A stretch of DNA of 11,694 bases from Clostridia bacterium DTU080. GTDB taxonomy: Bacteria > Bacillota > Limnochordia > DTU080. Shown here piece by piece: positions 1-6,082 of this stretch. Numbering within the stretch: position 1 is the first letter of the stretch; every line of letters starts with the position of its first letter. The notes under the pieces were generated by a model. That model made no database searches and had not been told where the DNA came from. It was given only the letters and a program-made list of their open reading frames with translations. The position numbers were made by a program, and so were the translations under genes. The stretch lies in assembly GCA_001513395.1 (NCBI GenBank), contig LFTP01000130.1:1-11694 (forward strand), written 5' to 3'.

Positions 1-2
1 AT

Positions 3-632
3 GACAACCCGGTCTATACGGGAACGAGACTGCCCGGAGCAGGTGAGGTGATCATCGACACCCGGGAGCTGCCGGACGGGAGACACGAACTCACCGCTCG
101 CATCGTCGTTGAAGAGATCGGGACCCTGGAGAGATCGGTGAGCTTTACGACCCGCAACTACTGGACTCTCCGCGACCCCTTCGAACCTCCAAGAGACACA
201 GGTTGGTTCGGAATTCTGGACAGTTCAAAGACTGTCGAGCAATCCGAAGGCTGGCAGTATACGACTGAACGGCCCGAGGAGTTTTGGGGAGATGCCGATC
301 GAAAAACACGGGCTCGAAACACTACGGAGTTTTTGATCTGGGAGACCCCGAACTTGCGGGAGTATAGCATTGTTGTGTACGCTGAACGTCCGGATATCAG
401 CGACATAGTCGATGTCGCCATATCTTTGGATGGTAGCAGTTGGGTTTCAATCCCCTACACCATAGCGGATGGGGGACGATCGGCCCATGGCTGGCACCGA
501 CTAACGTTACAAGGTGAGATTCCGATTCCCGCCGATGGTAGATCGTGGCGCTTCAGATTGCAGCTGCATGAGTCTCGGGAGTATGTGGAGATCCATCTCG
601 GCGAGGCCGAATTTAAGGGACTAGACGAGTAA
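3..632 (+). CDS. C-terminal part of a large secreted protein with Ig-like and galactose-binding-like beta-sandwich regions (5' partial)
   Basis: The reading frame is open from the first base of the window, so this is the last ~209 residues of a longer gene. The GTG at 48 is in frame but has no reason to be the start. Residues ~1-52 look like the end of an Ig-like domain, with a short strand ending in the typical D-T-x-E-L-P-D-G-x-H turn. Residues ~53-209 alternate short beta strands rich in Trp, Tyr and acidic residues (for example NTTEFLIWETPNL, then VDVAISLDGSSW). This resembles a galactose-binding-like, carbohydrate-binding jelly-roll module, such as those appended to glycoside hydrolases. 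There is no catalytic domain or membrane segment in the visible part. It converges on the sugar-binding protein gene downstream. The carbohydrate-binding role is inferred from fold-like patterns only; no family was firmly recognised. Confidence 0.7.
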   Translation, partial: DNPVYTGTRLPGAGEVIIDTRELPDGRHELTARIVVEEIGTLERSVSFTTRNYWTLRDPFEPPRDTGWFGILDSSKTVEQSEGWQYTTERPEEFWGDADRKTRARNTTEFLIWETPNLREYSIVVYAERPDISDIVDVAISLDGSSWVSIPYTIADGGRSAHGWHRLTLQGEIPIPADGRSWRFRLQLHESREYVEIHLGEAEFKGLDE

Positions 633-638
633 GTAGAT

Positions 639-666
639 GAGGCACTACGTCACGGCGTAGTGCCTC
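639..666. terminator. Stem-loop between convergent genes
   Basis: A perfect 11-bp inverted repeat (GAGGCACTACG / CGTAGTGCCTC) with a 6-nt loop begins 7 nt after the stop of the plus-strand gene. It lies 33 nt beyond the stop of the facing minus-strand gene. The placement suggests a bidirectional terminator. Neither side has a run of T, so the stem may act as a 3'-end stabiliser or need Rho. Confidence 0.6.
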
Positions 667-699
667 GGAAATCAACGCAGGATGATATCTAGCTCCATA

Positions 700-1977
700 C
701 TACTGGCTGAGTACGATGTTGTACAGGCGCTCTGCTTCCGCCAATGCAGCAGCGATAGCCTTGCGGCCGGCGACAGCCTCCTCGACGTGATCTCTCCAGA
801 TCGGGGTGAGATCGGTGGAGCGCCGGAACGGATAGACGCTGCCGATATAGGCGATCTCCGGAATCATGCGCATCCACTCATGCTTGGTATGACCGGTGCG
901 CCACGCAGCGGACCTGTAGAAATCGAGCCGTGGTGATCCGACGTAGTCGAGAATCTTGAACTGCTCGACATTGGCTTCCAGGCTGGCCATGAGTTTGATG
1001 TAATCCCAGGCCAAGGGCACCTGCTTGCAGGAGACCGGAATCGAGACCATGTTACCCCACACCGTGGAGCCTCGTCCTTTACCCGAGGGACCCTTGGGGA
1101 AGCTGGTCGCCATGAACCGCATATCCGGTGCGCTCTGCAGGAAGACACGCGGGGTAGCGTTGTTGTTGTAGCTCATGGACGTCGTCTGGCTGGTGAAATT
1201 GCCGCCGACCACTTCGTGCACCAGCAACAGATCGCTCAGGAACTGTGCCGTCTGACGTCCCGCTTCGGTGTTGAAGCCGGCTACGTTGAGATCGGGATCG
1301 GCATAGAAGCTACCACCGTTGGAGGCCAGCCAAGAGTTGAACGACTCGATCTTGGCATTATGGATATATCCGTAACGGGTGGTTCGACCCTCGGCGTCTC
1401 TGCGTGTCAGTTTTTTCGCGGCCTGGATGAAATCATCCCAGGTAGCAATGCCGTAGGGATCGGTGTTGAGACCGGCCTCTTCGAAGTGATCGAGGTTGTA
1501 GTACAGTACGGCCGTATCCATACCGACGGTGACTCCAAAGATCCGACCTCGGTATTGGTTATAAAGCTGAGTGACCGGGATAAACTTGTCAGGTGTAACT
1601 TCGGGAGTCTTCATAACTAAGTCGGTCAAGTCCATGATGACTCCCTCTTGGAAAAGATCGCGGGCCCACAGCATTGACAAGTGCACAACATCAGGAGCAG
1701 TGTCCGTGACAACCCCGGTCAGAAGCCTGTCCAGAAGGTTGTTCATAGTCACCTGAATATACTCAACTTCTACATCCGGATGCTGGCGCTCATATTCTTC
1801 CTTAAGCCAGCCGTAATAGGCCTGCATGGTCTGTGTCGAGTGAATACGCCAGTCCATGACAGTGATCGTATTCTTGGCGGCCACACTCAAAAACAAGCTT
1901 TGCATGAGTACAAGAAGCAGGGACAATGACACCAACAACGACATGTGACGGATCCTATTGTTTGACTGTCTAAACAA
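700..1977 (-). CDS. Extracellular sugar-type solute-binding protein (family 1, UgpB/MalE-like) of an ABC importer
   Basis: Predicted to bind a sugar or glycerol-phosphate-like ligand outside the membrane. The 425-residue product has a basic N-terminus, a long hydrophobic stretch (about residues 14-32) and a probable signal peptidase I site at V-A-A before KN. The rest fits family 1 binding proteins: an early YGWLKEEYERQHPDVEVEY block, then APDVVHLSMLWARDL, then VLYYNLDHFEEAGL, and a late GNMVSIPVS block. The TTG start at 1975-1977 is chosen because GGAGG lies 8 nt upstream and the result is a clean signal peptide. An upstream in-frame ATG at 2037 would put 20 polar residues before this and overlaps the proposed -10 box. 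There is no lipobox cysteine, unusual for a monoderm. No permease genes lie next to it; the next gene downstream is convergent. The family is secure; the ligand is unknown. Confidence 0.9.
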   Translation of the reverse strand: MFRQSNNRIRHMSLLVSLSLLLVLMQSLFLSVAAKNTITVMDWRIHSTQTMQAYYGWLKEEYERQHPDVEVEYIQVTMNNLLDRLLTGVVTDTAPDVVHLSMLWARDLFQEGVIMDLTDLVMKTPEVTPDKFIPVTQLYNQYRGRIFGVTVGMDTAVLYYNLDHFEEAGLNTDPYGIATWDDFIQAAKKLTRRDAEGRTTRYGYIHNAKIESFNSWLASNGGSFYADPDLNVAGFNTEAGRQTAQFLSDLLLVHEVVGGNFTSQTTSMSYNNNATPRVFLQSAPDMRFMATSFPKGPSGKGRGSTVWGNMVSIPVSCKQVPLAWDYIKLMASLEANVEQFKILDYVGSPRLDFYRSAAWRTGHTKHEWMRMIPEIAYIGSVYPFRRSTDLTPIWRDHVEEAVAGRKAIAAALAEAERLYNIVLSQ

Positions 1978-1990
1978 AATTTCAACCTCC
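1975..1990 (-). promoter_or_regulatory. Shine-Dalgarno and TTG start of the solute-binding protein
   Basis: On the minus strand, GGAGG (1986-1990) is followed by 8 nt and then TTG (1975-1977), in frame with the signal peptide. This is the same spacing as at several other starts in the window. It decides the start against the longer ATG frame. Confidence 0.7.
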
Positions 1991-2035
1991 TGATTCCAGC
2001 ATGAAAACAACAAACCAACCTCTGTGTCTTTGTTC

Positions 2036-2064
2036 ATCTTAGCTCCCTAGTATAGATAAGTCAA
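2036..2064 (-). promoter_or_regulatory. Sigma-70/A-type promoter of the solute-binding protein gene
   Basis: On the minus strand, TTGACT (2059-2064), a 17-bp spacer and TAAGAT (2036-2041) match the housekeeping consensus at 5/6 and 4/6. Transcription would start near 2029, giving a leader of about 50 nt before the TTG start. This agrees with the shorter protein. Confidence 0.5.
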
Positions 2065-2114
2065 TATCTGGTAGGTATGGACATCCTTCCGGGGGTTTAT
2101 GACTTGAATAGGGA

Positions 2115-2139
2115 CAGATGTCTCTGTACGTGATACAAT
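2115..2139 (+). promoter_or_regulatory. Extended -10 promoter of the response regulator gene
   Basis: An extended -10 element, TG-A-TACAAT (2131-2139), lies just upstream of the response regulator, but no good -35 is present. The segment before it contains a short dyad, ACAGA / TCTGT (2115-2119 and 2124-2128). This could be an autoregulatory site; that part is inference. The start point implied, near 2146, would leave a very short leader. Confidence 0.35.
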
Positions 2140-2146
2140 ATGACCT

Positions 2147-2163
2147 GGGAGGTGTGATCTCTG
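2147..2163 (+). promoter_or_regulatory. Shine-Dalgarno with a probable CTG start codon
   Basis: GGGAGG (2147-2152) is followed by 8 nt and then CTG at 2161-2163, in frame with the response regulator and 33 nt before the first ATG. The ATG at 2194 has only AAGG three bases upstream, which is too close. An in-frame TGA at 2155-2157 rules out anything longer. Confidence 0.55.
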
Positions 2164-2955
2164 ACTGAACGGCAGCCCACACCGGTAAGGATAATGATTG
2201 TCGATGATCATGAAGTTGTACGGGTAGGATTGAGATGTATATTGGGACGTGTCCCTGAATTCGAGGTGGTGGCCGAAGCGGCAACTGCCGAGGAGGCAGT
2301 GCGCACAGTGGAGCAGATGGCCGCCGGAAGGAAGGCGGGACGCAACCGTAAGGACGTCGCCGGAGTGCCGGATGTCATCATCATGGATGTACGAATGCCG
2401 GGAGGCTCGGGAATCGAAGCCTGTCGGGTCATTCGACAACGTTTTCCGCAAGTAAAGGTGATCATGCTGACTTCCTACAGCGATGACGAGGCCATTGTGG
2501 CATCCGTCATGGCCGGGGCCGCGGGTTATGTTCTCAAGCACATCTGCAGTGAAGAGCTGATACACGCGATCCGCACGGTTTACCAAGGCGGATCCTTGCT
2601 GGATCCTGAGACAACAAAGAAGCTGCTCGAGCATGTGAGAACGGGGCAAAACGCATCAGCGGCCTGCAATGGTGAGGAAGCCAGTGCGGTCGTGACTAGG
2701 GTCAGTGAGTCGGAAGAGGCTGCAGGGATTCTCAACGCAGAACTGCCGGAACCTATCAGTGATCAGGAGCGGAAGATTCTTTCTTTGATTGCCGAGGGCA
2801 AGACAAATCGGGAGATCGCCGAGCGGATCTATCTCAGTGAAAAGACCGTGCGCAATTATGTGAGTAATATTCTCGGTAAACTGAACTTAAACAATCGAGC
2901 ACACGCTGCGGCCTTTGCGGTGCGTTACGGCATTGCCGCCCCCCGTCGCCAGTGA
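2161..2955 (+). CDS. NarL/FixJ-family DNA-binding response regulator
   Basis: A cytoplasmic two-component response regulator of 264 residues from the proposed CTG start (253 from the ATG at 2194). The receiver domain (about residues 9-140) has the acidic pair D15/D16 in IVDDHEVVRVGL, the phospho-acceptor D76 in VIIMDVRMPGGSG, T104 in IMLTSY and K126 in GYVLKH. A LuxR-type helix-turn-helix (about 198-256) has the usual ISDQERKILSLIAEGKTNREIA and LSEKTVRNYVSNILGKL blocks, as in DevR/LiaR-like proteins. Two departures stand out: a basic insertion of about 13 residues (52-66) before the phospho-Asp strand, and a long acidic linker (about 163-197). No histidine kinase lies beside it. It is divergent from the sugar-binding protein gene, a possible target. 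CTG is preferred because the ATG form would cut off most of the first beta strand. Confidence 0.92.
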   Translation: MTERQPTPVRIMIVDDHEVVRVGLRCILGRVPEFEVVAEAATAEEAVRTVEQMAAGRKAGRNRKDVAGVPDVIIMDVRMPGGSGIEACRVIRQRFPQVKVIMLTSYSDDEAIVASVMAGAAGYVLKHICSEELIHAIRTVYQGGSLLDPETTKKLLEHVRTGQNASAACNGEEASAVVTRVSESEEAAGILNAELPEPISDQERKILSLIAEGKTNREIAERIYLSEKTVRNYVSNILGKLNLNNRAHAAAFAVRYGIAAPRRQ

Positions 2956-2994
2956 CCGCTTTTCGTGCCGTCCGTACGGTTCGTCAATAAGTGG

Positions 2995-3020
2995 GAGGGG
3001 CCTCCCGATCGAAGCCCCTC
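2995..3020. terminator. Stem-loop between convergent genes
   Basis: GAGGGGC (2995-3001) and GCCCCTC (3014-3020) form a perfect 7-bp GC-rich stem with a 12-nt loop, extendable by two G-T pairs. It lies 39 nt after the response regulator stop and 11 nt beyond the stop of the facing isomerase gene. This suggests a shared terminator. The T tract is only two bases. Confidence 0.45.
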
Positions 3021-3031
3021 TTGGTAGGCCC

Positions 3032-3886
3032 TCAGCCCAACTCTATGCCGTTTTCCTCGGCAATGCGCCGAATGGCCGCTACGGATTCTTTCATTCCGCG
3101 GACGGTATCGCCATCCGGAGCATAGTGCGGTTCAAGGGTCAGCGCACCCTGATATTTTGAGGCAATGCGTTTCAGCTCGTTTTGCCAATTGACTGCGCCT
3201 TCACCCACGAGAGTGGCGTGAGACTCGCCTTTTTCCGGATCCCAGACGCCGTCTTTGACGTGGACGAGAGCTATGCGGTCGGCAAATACATCGAGATCTT
3301 CCTGACGCGGAGGATAGCCGATGCGCGCCGCGTTACCCGGGTCATAGATGAACTTCACCCGCGGATCCAGGCGCCGGGCCGCCTCAGCAAGATCGCCCGT
3401 ATGGCGGATCATGCAGGCACCCTCATTCTCCACGCCGATGGTGATTCCGGTGCCTTCCAGCCGTTTGAACGCTTCGTTTAAGGCTTCATTGAGGGTATCC
3501 CAGAAATCGACGTCTTCTTTGTACCAGAATGAGAAGAAGCGAATCTTGTCAGTGCCAAAGATCTTGGCCAATTCAGCACCCCGACTGACGAGCTCCAGAT
3601 GTTCCTCATAGCTCATCTCCCGGGCCGCGTGCATAGGACCGCTGGCCTCGTGATCCAGTCCCGGCATGGTACACTTGAGAAACGGTGTCGCTATGGCGGA
3701 CACTTTCATATTGTAGCGATCGAGGAGGCGTTTGGCCTCTTCTACTTGGCTGTCGGTAAGATCGATGCTGTTAACACCGTCGACGGCTCGCATTTCAACC
3801 CATTTGAGTCCCAAGTCGGCTCCGATCTTGAGAGCTTCCTCAAAACTCACATTCATCTCATCGGGAAGATATGATAAGTACAGCAA
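3032..3886 (-). CDS. Sugar phosphate isomerase/epimerase family TIM-barrel protein
   Basis: A cytoplasmic, 284-residue protein of the xylose isomerase-like superfamily (AP endonuclease 2 fold), whose members interconvert keto- and aldo-sugars or epimerise C3/C4. The expected divalent-metal ligands are visible in order: E153 in GVENEG, D182 in YDPGNA, H209 in LVHVKDG and E252 in LEPHY. The GEGAVNW loop at about 228-234 is typical of the family. Length is normal. The start is TTG at 3884-3886; a stop lies 15 nt further upstream in frame, and AGGGGTG sits about 7 nt before the start. It lies 117 nt downstream of the dehydrogenase gene, with its own promoter candidate. Substrate cannot be read from sequence. 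The context of a deacetylase and a hydroxy-acid dehydrogenase suggests breakdown of an unusual sugar or sugar acid. Confidence 0.9.
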   Translation of the reverse strand: MLYLSYLPDEMNVSFEEALKIGADLGLKWVEMRAVDGVNSIDLTDSQVEEAKRLLDRYNMKVSAIATPFLKCTMPGLDHEASGPMHAAREMSYEEHLELVSRGAELAKIFGTDKIRFFSFWYKEDVDFWDTLNEALNEAFKRLEGTGITIGVENEGACMIRHTGDLAEAARRLDPRVKFIYDPGNAARIGYPPRQEDLDVFADRIALVHVKDGVWDPEKGESHATLVGEGAVNWQNELKRIASKYQGALTLEPHYAPDGDTVRGMKESVAAIRRIAEENGIELG

Positions 3887-3940
3887 CGATACACACCCCT
3901 CTTATTTCTTGCCTACCATGGGTCTTAGGGCGGCAGATCC

Positions 3941-3969
3941 ATTCTACCCAACTTGAGCGTCTGCCACAA
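3941..3969 (-). promoter_or_regulatory. Promoter candidate of the isomerase gene
   Basis: On the minus strand, TTGTGG (3964-3969), 17 bp and TAGAAT (3941-3946) make a reasonable housekeeping promoter. It implies a leader of about 50 nt before the TTG start. A direct repeat overlaps both hexamers by one base. Confidence 0.45.
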
Positions 3970-3977
3970 CCCAACTT
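3946..3977 (-). repeat. Direct repeat AAGTTGGGT, two copies 23 bp apart
   Basis: The 9-bp word AAGTTGGGT occurs at 3946-3954 and 3969-3977 (minus-strand reading), about two helical turns apart. One copy abuts the -10 and the other abuts the -35 of the candidate promoter. This arrangement fits two half-sites for a regulator on one DNA face, but no protein is identified. Confidence 0.4.
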
Positions 3978-3980
3978 AAG

Positions 3981-3993
3981 GACACGACATGCC
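3981..3993 (-). promoter_or_regulatory. Shortened copy of the shared 15-bp box
   Basis: GGCATGTCGTGTC on the minus strand matches the box upstream of the deacetylase and dehydrogenase genes (GGCATGT-S-TCGTGAG) with two bases missing in the middle. It lies 94 nt before the isomerase start and 10 nt past the dehydrogenase stop. It could be a weaker site or chance. Confidence 0.25.
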
Positions 3994-4003
3994 TGCGGGG
4001 TTG

Positions 4004-5077
4004 TCAGCCATCGAGGCTGAGCTCGCTGCATATGGCATCCGTGACTATCGAGGTGGTGGCGTTCCCGCCGAGATCAGGAGTTTTGATGTCGGCGAGTAAC
4101 ACCCGCTCCATGGCGGTTACGATCGATCGGGCAGCGCTGTGTTGGCCCAGGTGATCAAGCATCATGGCTCCCGACCAGATCTGTCCCAAAGGATTTGCTA
4201 TGCCCTGACCGGCGATATCAGGCGCTGAGCCATGGACTGGTTCAAACATGGAAGGATACTGTTTTTCAGGATTGATGTTGCCCGAAGGAGCTAATCCTAT
4301 ACTCCCAGCGATAGCCGCTCCCAGATCAGTGAGAATGTCTCCGAACAGGTTAGAGGCCACTACGACATCAAAGCGCTCCGGATGGGTGACGAACCTGGCG
4401 GCCAAGGCATCGATATGATACTGATCACCGGTACAATCCGGGTATTCGGCCAAAACCTCGGCAAAGAGCTCATCCCAAAATGGCATGGCATGATTTATCG
4501 CGTTTGATTTCGTCGCCGAGGTGACATGGCGTCGCTTCCCGCGCGCTCTGGCCAAGTGGAAAGCGTAACGCATGATTCGTTGGACGCCGAAACGAGTGAA
4601 AACCGAGCCTTGTATGACCACTTCTTGAGGACTGCCAGCATAGAGCCTGCCGCCGATGTCCGAATACTCACCCTCGTTGTTTTCGCGTACGACAACAAAA
4701 TCGATGTCTTCCGGTGTTTTCCCGGCCAACGGTGAGGCAATCCCCGGCAACAGCTTCACGGGTCGTAGATTGACGTACTGATGGAGATGACGACGAATGG
4801 GTAACAGAAGACCCCACAACGAAACATGATCAGGAACCCCCGGATAGCCTACCGCGCCAAGAAATATGGCGTCGAAGTAGCGCAACCGCTCAAGCCCGTC
4901 TTCAGGCATCATGCGCCCGGTCTTTGTGTACCATTCGCAACCCCAAGGAAAAACGGTGTAATCCAATCGAAAGCCGCCATCTGCTTGGGCCGCACGATCC
5001 AGGACACGTTGAGCAGCCGGCACGACCTCTTTGCCGATACCGTCTCCGGGGATGACCGCGATTTTATAGGTCTGCAA
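4004..5077 (-). CDS. Tartrate/D-malate dehydrogenase-type beta-decarboxylating dehydrogenase
   Basis: A member of the isocitrate/isopropylmalate dehydrogenase family (357 residues, full length), acting in the cytoplasm with NAD and Mg/Mn. The segment WGCEWYTKTGRMMPEDGLE (45-63), the V-P-D-H-V-S-L-W-G stretch (81-89), LLPIRR (91-96) and the V-N-L-R-P-V run (102-107) mark the tartrate/D-malate branch (TtuC/DmlA) rather than leucine or TCA enzymes. Catalytic and metal residues are in place: R95, R105, R131, Y138, K190, D223, D247 and D251. The NAD-site block EPVHGSAPDIAGQG (279-292) is present. The start is TTG at 5075-5077, directly giving the canonical YKIAVIPGDGIG strand, with AGGGG 8 nt upstream. 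It lies 103 nt after the deacetylase gene and shares a box with it. Family is certain; whether tartrate, D-malate or a sugar-derived 2-hydroxyacid is the substrate is not. Confidence 0.92.
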   Translation of the reverse strand: MQTYKIAVIPGDGIGKEVVPAAQRVLDRAAQADGGFRLDYTVFPWGCEWYTKTGRMMPEDGLERLRYFDAIFLGAVGYPGVPDHVSLWGLLLPIRRHLHQYVNLRPVKLLPGIASPLAGKTPEDIDFVVVRENNEGEYSDIGGRLYAGSPQEVVIQGSVFTRFGVQRIMRYAFHLARARGKRRHVTSATKSNAINHAMPFWDELFAEVLAEYPDCTGDQYHIDALAARFVTHPERFDVVVASNLFGDILTDLGAAIAGSIGLAPSGNINPEKQYPSMFEPVHGSAPDIAGQGIANPLGQIWSGAMMLDHLGQHSAARSIVTAMERVLLADIKTPDLGGNATTSIVTDAICSELSLDG

Positions 5078-5115
5078 GTATGCCGCCCCTTTTGCTTTTT
5101 ATGAGATACCAGTCG

Positions 5116-5144
5116 ATCGTAGCTCACGAGACATGCCGCAACAA
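5116..5144 (-). promoter_or_regulatory. Promoter candidate of the dehydrogenase gene
   Basis: On the minus strand, TTGTTG (5139-5144), 17 bp and TACGAT (5116-5121). The spacer contains the whole 15-bp shared box, so a protein bound there would contact both hexamers. The equivalent hexamers are not conserved upstream of the deacetylase gene, so this may be a chance match. Confidence 0.35.
5123..5137 (-). promoter_or_regulatory. Shared 15-bp upstream box, copy 1 (dehydrogenase gene)
   Basis: GGCATGTCTCGTGAG on the minus strand, ending exactly 45 nt before the TTG start. It matches the box 45 nt before the deacetylase start at 14 of 15 positions. The flanking bases on either side do not match, so this is a discrete element rather than a duplicated region. 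Most likely an operator or activator site; the regulator is unknown. Confidence 0.5.
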
Positions 5145-5156
5145 GCCCACGACTCA

Positions 5157-5172
5157 GTCATGGGTCCATGAC
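5157..5172. promoter_or_regulatory. Inverted repeat upstream of the dehydrogenase promoter
   Basis: GTCATGG-GT-CCATGAC is a perfect 7-bp dyad with a 2-bp centre, 8 nt past the deacetylase stop and 12 bp upstream of the candidate -35. Its size and near-symmetry suit a dimeric repressor operator. With only a 2-nt loop it is a poor terminator. Confidence 0.35.
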
Positions 5173-5180
5173 CGTCCAAT

Positions 5181-5996
5181 CTAGGGTAAAAAGGGAAACA
5201 ACCTAGCCTTGGCTTCCGGTGTCAACCTCGCTCCGTATTCGCAGCACTCAAATGACTCAGCGTATCTGATCTCCCGCCCGGCCTCTCCATAGGTAGCGAT
5301 CAGTTGTTCACGACAAAGATCGGCATCGCGGCTGAAGCGTGCCCGCATACGAGTATCCAGCCACTGTTTTCTCTGAGCTTCTTCCTCGGGCACTTGATCG
5401 ATGATCCCCTCATCATAGGGCAACCATTCAAACACTTGTGACTCATGACAGCCGACCATGGCGATCTTGGTCTCTATGACTTCGGTTATATCGACCGCTA
5501 CATCGGGGACAAACGGATTTGGCTTCTGGAAGCGGTCGGAGAAGTACATGATCACCACAGGTTTCAACAAAGGGGGTGTCAGAGGCGTCATATTGGGCAC
5601 GCGCAGGATATATGAAGCGTCCTGCACTAGCTGTGACGTATAACGGTGATCGGGGTGGTAATCATTCGGACGATGGGTCAATATAAGGTCGGGTTCGAAC
5701 TCCCGGATGATACGTATGACCTGTTTTCTGGTCGTGACGTCAGGCATCAGCTCACCGTTGTGGATATCTAGGACCAGGGATTCGGCACCGATGACGGCCG
5801 CGGCAGCTGCGGCTTCGTCGCGACGACGCTTGGCCAATATGCCGCCTCCCATGGCATAGTGTCCGGTATCACCGTTGGTCAAAGAGACTATACGTACCAC
5901 ATGGCCCATGGAGGTCCATAGGGCCGCGCATCCGCCGGCTTTGAGTTCACAATCGTCGGGATGTGCACCGAACATCAAGACACGAATTTGACTCAT
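5181..5996 (-). CDS. PIG-L family Zn-dependent N-deacetylase
   Basis: A 271-residue LmbE/PIG-L enzyme, predicted to hydrolyse an N-acetyl group from an amino-sugar or a similar amide in the cytoplasm. The hallmark AHPDD is at residues 11-15 (H12, D14, D15), with HPDH at 114-117 supplying the remaining metal ligand. The remainder has the usual Rossmann-like order: a TNGDTGHY loop, an RRRDEAAAAAAVIGA helix and DLILTHRPNDYH. The start is ATG at 5994-5996, with GGAGGG 9 nt upstream; an in-frame ATG at 6053 would add 19 polar residues with no family match. It is transcribed alone or first in the metabolic cluster. It could also be a BshB- or MshB-type enzyme, but no bacillithiol or mycothiol gene is adjacent. 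The neighbouring dehydrogenase and isomerase favour catabolism of an acetylated sugar. Confidence 0.9.
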   Translation of the reverse strand: MSQIRVLMFGAHPDDCELKAGGCAALWTSMGHVVRIVSLTNGDTGHYAMGGGILAKRRRDEAAAAAAVIGAESLVLDIHNGELMPDVTTRKQVIRIIREFEPDLILTHRPNDYHPDHRYTSQLVQDASYILRVPNMTPLTPPLLKPVVIMYFSDRFQKPNPFVPDVAVDITEVIETKIAMVGCHESQVFEWLPYDEGIIDQVPEEEAQRKQWLDTRMRARFSRDADLCREQLIATYGEAGREIRYAESFECCEYGARLTPEAKARLFPFLP

Positions 5997-6041
5997 TGGC
6001 GTCTGCCCTCCGTTTTTGGTATTGATGTGGCTGTCCGCTGA

Positions 6042-6056
6042 CTCACGACACATGCC
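6042..6056 (-). promoter_or_regulatory. Shared 15-bp upstream box, copy 2 (deacetylase gene)
   Basis: GGCATGTGTCGTGAG on the minus strand, ending exactly 45 nt before the ATG at 5996. It differs at one position from the box at 5123-5137. The identical distance to the start codon argues for a functional position relative to the transcription or translation start. Confidence 0.5.
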
Positions 6057-6082
6057 TCCGTGACAGCGTTGTAAGAAGCATG

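Noticed and set aside
1216..1620. Plus-strand open frame inside the solute-binding protein gene
   Set aside because: It is antisense to a clearly conserved gene and has no ribosome site or recognisable motif.
1978..2037. N-terminal extension of the solute-binding protein to the ATG at 2037
   Set aside because: It adds polar residues ahead of the signal peptide, lacks a good ribosome site, and overlaps the proposed -10 of the gene's own promoter.
2047..2649. 200-codon open frame on the minus strand opposite the response regulator
   Set aside because: The plus strand encodes an unmistakable receiver plus helix-turn-helix protein here; the minus frame has no domain-like pattern.
5997..6053. 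N-terminal extension of the PIG-L deacetylase to an ATG at 6053
   Set aside because: The added 19 residues precede the conserved first strand and would be translated across the shared box and the GGAGGG site used by the ATG at 5996.
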